This document shows positions 29,480 through 34,771 of a DNA stretch of 34,771 nt, piece by piece; the first letter of the stretch is position 1; every line of letters begins with the position of its first letter. The stretch spans positions 1-34,771 of the forward strand of contig CAUYUJ010009349.1 in the NCBI GenBank assembly GCA_963575745.1, written 5' to 3'. The notes under the pieces are model-generated. The model worked only from the letters and a program-made list of their open reading frames with translations. It ran no database searches and was not told the origin of the DNA. Source of the DNA: Prorocentrum cordatum (taxonomy: Eukaryota > Sar > Dinophyceae > Prorocentrales > Prorocentraceae). Made by a program: the position numbers and the translations under genes.

Positions 29480-29930
29480 TTCCGGTTCCCGGGTTCCAGG
29501 CTCCGGATTGGACCTCCGAGTTCGGATATCCGGATTGGTGAATCCAGACCGGGTTCCGGTTTCAGGTTCCAGATTGGACCTCCGAATTCGGATATCCGGT
29601 TTCCGGGTTTCCGGGTTCCAGGTTCCGGATTGGACGTCCGAATTCGGATAGTTATCCGGATTCGGGGTTCTGGGTTCCAGGTTCTGGATTGGGCCTCCGA
29701 GTTCGGGTATCCTGATTCCGGGCTCCGGGTTCCGGGTTCCAGGTTCCGGATTGGACCTCTGAGTTCGGATGTGCGATCGTGGTTCTGGGTTCCAGATTCC
29801 AGGTTTGGGGTCGGCTTCCGAATTCGGATATCCGGATTCCGGTTTCCGGGTTCCGGGTTCCAGGTTCCAGGTTGGACCTCCCAATTCGGATATGCGGATT
29901 CGTGGTTCCGGGTTCCGGATTCCAGCAAAA
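29480..29930. repeat. ~60-bp minisatellite with GGATATCC cores
   Basis: Seven to eight units. The landmark ATTGGACCTCC (or variant) is at 29507, 29573, 29629, 29688, 29750, about 29812 and 29871; spacing is 56-66 bp. Each unit has AATTCGGATATCCGG and a GGGTTCCAGGTTCC part. The latter resembles the heptamer fields. Confidence 0.9.
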
Positions 29931-30111
29931 CGAGGTATAAAGTTTAATTCGGCGTGAAAAAATGCGTTTCGCGCGTGCCCGCTCGAGGAAAGTCGACCCC
30001 CACCTCGGATCCTCTATAAATGACGGGGTCCGCCCGAATAGTCCAATCCCAGGAAGCCCCAAGAGATTCCCAAGAAGCCCCAAGAGGCCACCCTCCGGGT
30101 TTTTGAGGGGG

Positions 30112-30152
30112 GAGGGGGGCGGGTCACTACCGGTTCGAACACCCCCCCCTTT
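30112..30152 (-). repeat. Single G-tract/TTCGAA module
   Basis: G-runs, then GGGTCACTACCGGTTCGAAC, then a C-run. Minus-strand copy of the module in the 30475-30735 array. Confidence 0.85.
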
Positions 30153-30179
30153 CGCCGCCGAGCCGGGGAGAGTGGGGAC

Positions 30180-30395
30180 ATTGACACTGCTGGGGGCACT
30201 GGTGGGGACAGCGGGGACAATGGCGGGAACAGTGGGGACAGTCGGGCAGTGGTTGGAGCCGTGGAGAAAGTGGGGGAGAGTGGGACCGTGGTGGGAACAG
30301 TGGTGGGGACAGTGGGGACAGTGCGACAGTGGTGGGGGCACTGGTGGGGACAGCAGGGACGGTGGTGGAACCAGCGGGGACAGTGATGGTGAGGA
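30180..30395. repeat. GGGGACAGTGG minisatellite
   Basis: Irregular 9-12-bp units of GTGGGGACAGTG, with ACTGGTGGGGACAGC variants. G-rich strand on plus. No gene. Confidence 0.85.
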
Positions 30396-30474
30396 CTGAT
30401 GCTGGGGAAAGCTGTGGGGGATGTGGTGCGGGCTGTGGTAGGGACCGGGAGTCGTTTGCTGGCGGTGAGCGTGG

Positions 30475-30800
30475 GGGGGGGAGGGGTTCGAACCGGTAGT
30501 GAGCCTTTCCGGTTTTCGAGGGGGGGGGTCGAACCGGTAGTGACCCCCCCTGGTTTCCGAGGGGAGTGGGGGGGTTCGAACCGGTAGTGACACCCCCCCC
30601 AGTTTTCTGGAGGGGAGGGGGAGGGTGGTTCGAACCGGTAGTGACCCCCCCCCGGTTTTCTGGAGGAGAGGGGGGGGGGAGGGGGGGTCGAACCGGTAGT
30701 GACCCCCCCCGGTTTTCGAGGGGGGGGGGGGTGATAGGGGAGGGGGGAGGTTTTGCTGGGGCAAGGGGGGGGGATCCAGCAGGGGGGGGGGATTTTCGGA
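30475..30800 (+). repeat. G-tract/TTCGAA module array, five copies
   Basis: Units of G-run + TTCGAACCGGTAGTGA + C-run + GGTTTTC + G-run. The TCGAA core is at 30488, 30529, 30576, 30630 and 30688; spacing grows 41, 47, 54, 58 through longer G- and C-runs. Pure G-tracts of up to ten bases continue to about 30800. Confidence 0.92.
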
Positions 30801-30880
30801 AGGGGGGGGCGGGCCTGGGTTCCGGAGGAAGAGGGGGGGAATTTTCCACAGTAAAGAGGCGGTGGAACACGCTCTCACAG

Positions 30881-30904
30881 AAATCAGGACGTCGCATTTC
30901 TGGG
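30881..30904 (+). mobile_element. MITE-A right-end fragment
   Basis: AAATCAGGACGTCGCATTTCTGGG differs by one base from the right terminus of the copy ending at 33946. The rest of an element is not recognisable to its left. Confidence 0.7.
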
Positions 30905-31459
30905 CTGGCGTCTCAATTTTTCCGAGCCAGGCATTCTTCGGGCCCCGGGGCCCTCACAGATCGATCCGGCTCGAGAGATGACGCGGAAAGGTGGGGTCCA
31001 GGGCTCCGGTCGTGACTCTGCGATGCTGCAACTTTTGCGACGTCGGATCTCAGGGAGCCATGGGCCCCATCTTTCTGCACAATTGTTCGAGCCTGGCCGA
31101 TCTGTGATGCAGTCAAGCCGCATAGTAAGGACGGGCAACCTTCCCAAGGGTACCCTTGCATCCTTGCCTCTTCGGTGCATCCTTGGCCACTTTCGTTGGC
31201 CGCGCCCCGCTCGAAAACTTCGGAATGGGCTTCCAAGGACCTTGCATCCTTATCGCGCATCCTCACTCTACGGTTTGGCTGTGGTCCCCAGGGCCCGACA
31301 CTGCGCGGAAGCGCCCAGCAGCGCGAGCACAAAACAAATCCTGCGGGGCCCCCTCCTGACAGCAAGAGTGAAGAGGCGGGTCGACGGCATCGAGGCGAGA
31401 GCCGGCTGCCGGAAAGATTTGGATTTGGACGCAGTCTCGGTCAAGAGAAGCTGCTGCTG
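30905..31459. other. Unassigned DNA between MITE-A fragments
   Basis: Mixed GC-rich DNA. Parts near 30935-31060 vaguely recall the MITE-A interior (GGGCCCCGGGGCCCTC). No gene, RNA or clear repeat is seen. Confidence 0.4.
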
Positions 31460-31507
31460 CCCAGACATCGGGCGTCTCGAAAAAATCGAGGCGGAGGTTT
31501 TTCCAAA
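31460..31507 (+). mobile_element. MITE-A solo left end
   Basis: 48 bases that match the left end of full copies (CCCAGACATCGGGCGTCTCG, loop, TCGAGGCGGAGG) and then stop where another MITE-A copy begins. The same arrangement recurs at 33715-33757. Confidence 0.85.
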
Positions 31508-31690
31508 CCCAGACATCCGACGACTCGATTTTTTCGAGACGCGGGCCCCCGACCTCCCGACCACTTCCCCAGGACCGGTTTTTCATCCCGAGTCGTTTTT
31601 TGACGCTCCCGAGGCCCGGCGAGGGCCCCGAGAGGCCGAAAACTGCGAAAAACCTCCGTCTCGATTTTTTCGAGACGCCCGATGTCTGGG
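31508..31690 (-). mobile_element. MITE-A full copy, 183 bp, minus
   Basis: Runs from CCCAGACATCCGACG to GCCCGATGTCTGGG. Both terminal hairpins (CTCGA-T5-TCGAGACG type) are present, and the interior ACCGGTTTTTCATCCCGAG is typical. Confidence 0.93.
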
Positions 31691-31840
31691 AATTTCGGCC
31701 TCCCGCGGGGCCCTCGCCGGCCCTCGCCGGAGCGTCAAAAGAGACGACTCGGGAGGAAAAGCCGGCCCCGGGGAAGTGGCGTCGGGCTAGGTCGGGGGCC
31801 CCCGCGTCTCGACACAATATCGAGACGTCGGAGGTCTGGG
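31691..31840 (+). mobile_element. MITE-A copy truncated at left
   Basis: The interior and right end are present (GGGGAAGTGGCGTCGGG to GGAGGTCTGGG). The right hairpin is CGTCTCGA-CACAATA-TCGAGACG, with a changed loop and an intact stem. The left end is missing where it abuts the preceding copy. Confidence 0.85.
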
Positions 31841-31843
31841 TGG

Positions 31844-32067
31844 CAATTGGCGGTCTGTAGGGCTTCCCTGACTCCGGATCCGCCCTACTTTAGCTTTTTT
31901 TCCAACTTAAAATTGCGTCGGAAATCCACCTACCAGAGGCCGAACAAGTAGGGCGGAAATTGCTGCACCCAACATAAAATAGAGCGGAAATCCACAGAAA
32001 CAGCAACAGAAAAGTAGGGCGGAAATTGGCATTAGCGGGGCTTGAAATTGGCGGTCTAGGGCTTCCC
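31844..32067 (-). mobile_element. MITE-B copy 2 with flanking direct repeats
   Basis: The core at 31869-32045 is the reverse complement of most of 22929-23176. It is flanked by AATTGGCGGTCTGTAGGG plus CTTCCC at 31845-31868 and the same sequence less two bases at 32046-32067. The distal end (homologous to about 22955-22995 of copy 1) is missing. Confidence 0.75.
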
Positions 32068-32089
32068 AGGCTCGCTTCACATCTGAGAT

Positions 32090-32272
32090 CCCAGTCCTCG
32101 GGAGCCTCGAGAAAATCGAGGCGGAGGTTTTTCCTAGTTTTCGGCCTCGGGAGGCCCTCGCCGGGCCTCGGGACCGTCAAAAAACGGCTCGGGATGAAAA
32201 ACTGGTCCCAGGGAAGTGGTCGGGAGGTCGGGGGCCCGCGTCTCGAAAACATCGAGACGTCGGATGTCTGGG
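32090..32272 (+). mobile_element. MITE-A full copy, 183 bp, GCCTCGA left stem
   Basis: Left hairpin GCCTCGA-GAAAA-TCGAGGC. Compared with GTCTCGA-AAAAA-TCGAGAC in other copies, both sides of one base pair have changed together. Right hairpin CGTCTCGA-AAACA-TCGAGACG. Confidence 0.92.
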
Positions 32273-32485
32273 ATCCGACGTATATCGAAAACATTGGGCC
32301 AGCCGGAGAAATCACGACTGAAGCCCCGGACCCCATCTCTCTTCACTGGCTTTCGGGTCACATACCCGGGCTCTCCGGCGGCCGTCCGGAACGACCTGGG
32401 CGCCCCCGGAACGGCCCTGGACGCTCCCGGGGCCCGGCGATGGCCTCGAGAGGCCGAAGACGGCGAGAAACTTCCGCCCTGTATT

Positions 32486-32668
32486 CCCAGACATCCGACG
32501 TCTCGATTTTTTCGGGACGCGGGCCCCCGACCTCCCGACCACTTCCCTGGGACCGGTTTTTCACCCCGAGTCGTTTTTTGACGGTCCCGAGGCCCGGCGA
32601 GGGCCCCGAGAGGCCCCAAACTGTGAAAGACCTTTGCCTCGATGGTTTCGAGACGCCCGACGAGTGGG
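32486..32668 (-). mobile_element. MITE-A full copy, 183 bp, minus
   Basis: CCCAGACATCCGACGTCTCG start, interior GACCGGTTTTTCACCCCGAG, and end GCCCGACGAGTGGG (outer end diverged). Confidence 0.9.
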
Positions 32669-32906
32669 AATTCCCTATGTACGGCGGGATCGCGTCGAGG
32701 GCCCGAAGGCGCCCCTCGAGCGCAGCGCCGCGTGGGGCTCGCCGCGCGCCCGAGAGGGCCCCGCCCGCCCAGCGGGCCGGGGCGGCCTCCCGGCGCCCCC
32801 AGTGGTCCGCGGGCGATGCCGCCGCGGCCCGCGTCCGCCCGGGAGCCGTCGAGGCGCGTGTGCGAGCGGCCCGTCGCGGACCTGGAGGTTCGGCTGCACG
32901 TCGGCT

Positions 32907-33089
32907 CCCAGACATCGGGCGTCTCGAAAAAATCGAGACGGAGGTTTTTCGCAGTTTTCGGCCTCTCGGGGCCCTCGCCGGGCCTCGGGAGCGTCAAAAA
33001 ACGACTCGGGATGAAAAACCGGTCCGGGGGAAGTGGTCGGGAGGTCGGGGGCCCGCGTCTCGAAAAAATCGAGACGTCGGATGTCTGGG
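32907..33089 (+). mobile_element. MITE-A full copy, 183 bp, best preserved
   Basis: Ends CCCAGACATC and GATGTCTGGG are perfect inverses. Both subterminal hairpins are CGTCTCGA-A5-TCGAGACG. An interior pair GGTTTTTC/GAAAAACC is also inverted, so the whole element can fold as one long hairpin or as two small hairpins. Confidence 0.95.
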
Positions 33090-33096
33090 CTTCGAG

Positions 33097-33289
33097 CCCA
33101 GACGTCGGGCGTCTCGAAGCAAAGATCGAGGCGGCGGTTTTTCGCACGGAGTGCTTCGGGCGCCTCGGGGCCCTCGCCGGGCCCTTTGGGCCGTCGGCGG
33201 GCGACTCGGGACGCAGAACCGGCCCCGGGGAAGTGGTCGGGAGCTCGGGGGCCCGCGCCTCGCAAACATCGAGACGTCGGCTGTCTGGG
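33097..33289 (+). mobile_element. MITE-A copy, 193 bp
   Basis: CCCAGACGTCGGGCGTCTCG to GGCTGTCTGGG. The left hairpin has an enlarged loop (GCAAAGA), the right one reads GCCTCGC-AAACA-TCGAGAC. It starts 7 bp after the preceding copy. Confidence 0.88.
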
Positions 33290-33385
33290 TCGGCTTCGGG
33301 TGGCCCTTCGCCAGCTCGCGGCCCACAACCCACCAGACCGCCCCAGCCCAGCCCGAAGGCCCCGAGGTGCTCTCCACTTCCAGAA

Positions 33386-33588
33386 CCCAGACATCCGACG
33401 TCCCGATGTTTTCGAGACGCGGGCCCCCGACCTCCCGACCACTTCCCTGGAACCGTTTTTTTTTCCTTTTTTTTTTTCCTCCCGAGTCGTGTTTTGACAG
33501 CTATAAGGGCCCAGGGAGGCCCCAGGGGCCGAAACTAATTGAACAACTGCCCACATGTTTTTTTTCGAGAACGCCCGAATGTCTTTGG
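33386..33588 (-). mobile_element. MITE-A diverged copy, minus
   Basis: CCCAGACATCCGACGTCCCG at left, long T-tracts (33459-33478) inside, and CGAGAACGCCCGAATGTC at right. Expanded by T-runs; hairpins are weakened. Confidence 0.78.
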
Positions 33589-33714
33589 AAGGGTGGGGGG
33601 GGGTCGGGGAACATGGGAAACGCACATGTGGATTCCGCCCCCCCCCCCCCCTGCCCGAAATTCGGGTCTTCGGGTTGGGTTGGGGTGGTCCGGTATACGT
33701 GGCCAGCGACCTTC

Positions 33715-33757
33715 CCAGACCCCCTCGCGTCAGGAAAAAAGTCACGACGGATTTCTT
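33715..33757 (+). mobile_element. MITE-A solo left end
   Basis: CCCAGACCCCCTCGCGTCAGG, A-tract, GTCACGACGGATTTCTT resembles the left end of 29164-29348. It stops where the next copy begins, as at 31460-31507. Confidence 0.75.
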
Positions 33758-33946
33758 CCCAGACATGATCGCGTCGTAAAAAATTCAGGACGGCTGATTT
33801 TTCAGTATTTTCGGCCCCTGGGGACCCTTACTGGGCCCCGGGACCGTCAAATAAACATTCATAATGACAAACTGGCCCTGCATGGGGAAAGGGTCGGGAC
33901 TTCCGGAGGCGCCGTCCTGAAAAAATCAGGACGTCGCATGTCTGGG
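33758..33946 (+). mobile_element. MITE-A copy, CAGGACG stem variant
   Basis: 189 bp from CCCAGACATG to CATGTCTGGG. The right hairpin CGTCCTGA-A5-TCAGGACG is perfect; the left has a matching TCAGGACGG arm. The end bases CATG and the CAGGACG arm are shared by both ends. Confidence 0.88.
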
Positions 33947-34087
33947 TTTGTTTCTCGCCATGTTCGGCCTCTGGGGGCCCTCGCCGGGCCCCGGGACCGC
34001 CAAAAAGCGACTCAGGAGGAGAAACCGGTCCGGGGTCGACTTTGGGGGTCGACGTTCTGAACACAACCATGACGTCGGGGGTCTGGG
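33947..34087 (+). mobile_element. MITE-A copy truncated at left
   Basis: Interior and right end (GGGGTCGACTTTGGGGGTCG to GTCGGGGGTCTGGG) follow directly after the preceding copy. The right hairpin is decayed (CGTTCTGAACACAACCATGACG region). Confidence 0.75.
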
Positions 34088-34122
34088 TTTGGTGCAGGCC
34101 CGCAGGTCTAGGCCTCCGAGAT

Positions 34123-34271
34123 GGGGTCCGAGTAGATGGTGTCGGAGGATCGTGCCGCATCGCCGATGCATCGGCGACGCTGGCGTGGAGAAAGTCGGGC
34201 TCCACATCGAGCCGCATCGCCGATGCATCGGCGATGCGGCACGATCCCCCGACCCGATCTACTCGGACCCC
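34123..34271. repeat. Large inverted repeat, 55-bp arms, 39-bp spacer
   Basis: Arms at 34123-34177 and 34217-34271 pair with three mismatches. The right arm overlaps a perfect 30-bp palindrome at 34211-34240 (GCCGCATCGCCGATG followed by its reverse complement). The left arm has the near-identical but incomplete version at 34154-34183. Within the spacer GTGGAG (34185-34190) and CTCCAC (34200-34205) form an extra stem. Confidence 0.95.
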
Positions 34272-34295
34272 ATGGGATGTCTATATTTTTGTTCG

Positions 34296-34595
34296 ATACG
34301 GGGTGCCCGGAATCCCCGACCCTTTCCCCAGGGCCGGTTTCTCATCCCGAGAACTACTTTTTGACGGCCTCCCTGCAATGGAGACCCATGCCGCCAAGAA
34401 ACACCTTGCTTGCCTTCAGGGTGCCATGGGTTTCTTGGGTTTCGATGTTTTTGCTAAGGAAAGCGCGACGTTCCCACATCAAAAATCAATGGACGTCCTG
34501 GGGTCTCAGGGTTGTGCTTCTCTTGTGAAAGGTTTCTTGTGGACTGGCCTCCACTGTAGGCCGAAAACGGCTAGAAACCTCCTGTCGCGATGTTG
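34296..34595 (-). mobile_element. MITE-A remnant, minus, interrupted
   Basis: 34304-34372 matches the right half (CCCCGACCCTTTCCCCAGG to CTTTTTGACGG). 34558-34590 resembles the left part (GGCCGAAAACGGCTAGAAACC then TCC). The ~185 bases between are unrelated. GGCCTCC occurs at both edges (34374 and 34545). Confidence 0.5.
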
Positions 34596-34771
34596 TTCAC
34601 GCCGCAGGCACGTCCCTGCTTAGTGCGGGCCCAGAGGGGTCCACCCGAGCACTGGCCTCTGCGCGCTTGGACCCTGCGATCTGACGCTGGAAAGCAAGAT
34701 CGGCATCGCAGAAAATCACGGACAGAACCCCAGAGCCCATCTTCCAGCCTCCTCCTCCTCCCCCTCCTCCT
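34591..34771. other. Unassigned 3' edge of window
   Basis: Mixed DNA with no recognised gene or RNA. A CCTCCTCCTCC pyrimidine tract begins at about 34750 and runs off the window. Confidence 0.5.

Noticed and set aside
30484-30500. tRNA T-arm-like GGTTCGAACC
   Set aside because: No acceptor, D-arm or anticodon arm can be placed around it, so there is no tRNA gene; noted only as a likeness.
32026-33768. 580-codon frame through the MITE-A cluster
   Set aside because: It runs through alternating orientations of the same non-coding element with comparable frames on the other strand, and shows no domain.

Overview
The window looks like repeat-dominated nuclear DNA of a dinoflagellate. That inference rests on two retroelement types whose protein signatures I associate with dinoflagellate genomes (a Ty1/copia-type polyprotein, and a reverse transcriptase plus tyrosine recombinase element), on GC-rich composition, and on the density of micro- and minisatellites. 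The genus cannot be fixed from sequence alone; a Prorocentrum-like or Symbiodiniaceae-like genome would fit. I found no convincing host protein gene, rRNA, tRNA or CRISPR array. Nearly all other long open frames are by-products of 3-, 12- or 60-bp repeats, which stay open on both strands.

Layout. 1-4345: decayed Ty1/copia retrotransposon, entered inside gag and carrying protease, integrase, reverse transcriptase and RNase H, broken by about seven frame changes and one in-frame stop. 4346-6280: non-coding DNA with a 12-bp minisatellite and a CTC tract. 6280-11871: a three-tier tandem array: a ~12-bp motif, ~0.37-0.40-kb subunits, and a ~1.53-kb higher-order unit that carries a conserved hairpin block; one unit has an in-place inversion. 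11872-14310: unique DNA, purine and pyrimidine tracts, and G/C-tract modules. 14308-22481: a CG-rich segment holding a degraded retroelement with gag-like protein, reverse transcriptase, RNase H and tyrosine recombinase (DIRS/PAT/Ngaro-like), preceded by 69-bp tandem repeats and flanked by a ~75-90-bp direct repeat. 22482-29160: CTTCCGG heptamer fields, TG/CA and GAT microsatellites, an 89-bp tandem repeat, a small inverted-repeat element (MITE-B) and a GGA/10-bp array. 29164-34600: a cluster of a ~183-bp inverted-repeat element (MITE-A) whose two termini each contain a hairpin, mixed with a ~60-bp minisatellite, G-tract modules and a large 55-bp-arm palindrome.

How the parts work together. 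No operon or pathway is visible. The two retroelements appear dead, judging from frameshifts, plus lost catalytic aspartates in the copia copy. The most interesting signals are structural: MITE-A termini keep hairpin pairing while the stem sequence changes, the 1.5-kb array keeps a hairpin whose two arms change length together, and a compact palindrome at 34123-34271 could form a long cruciform or a hairpin RNA. These are sequence observations; any function is inference.
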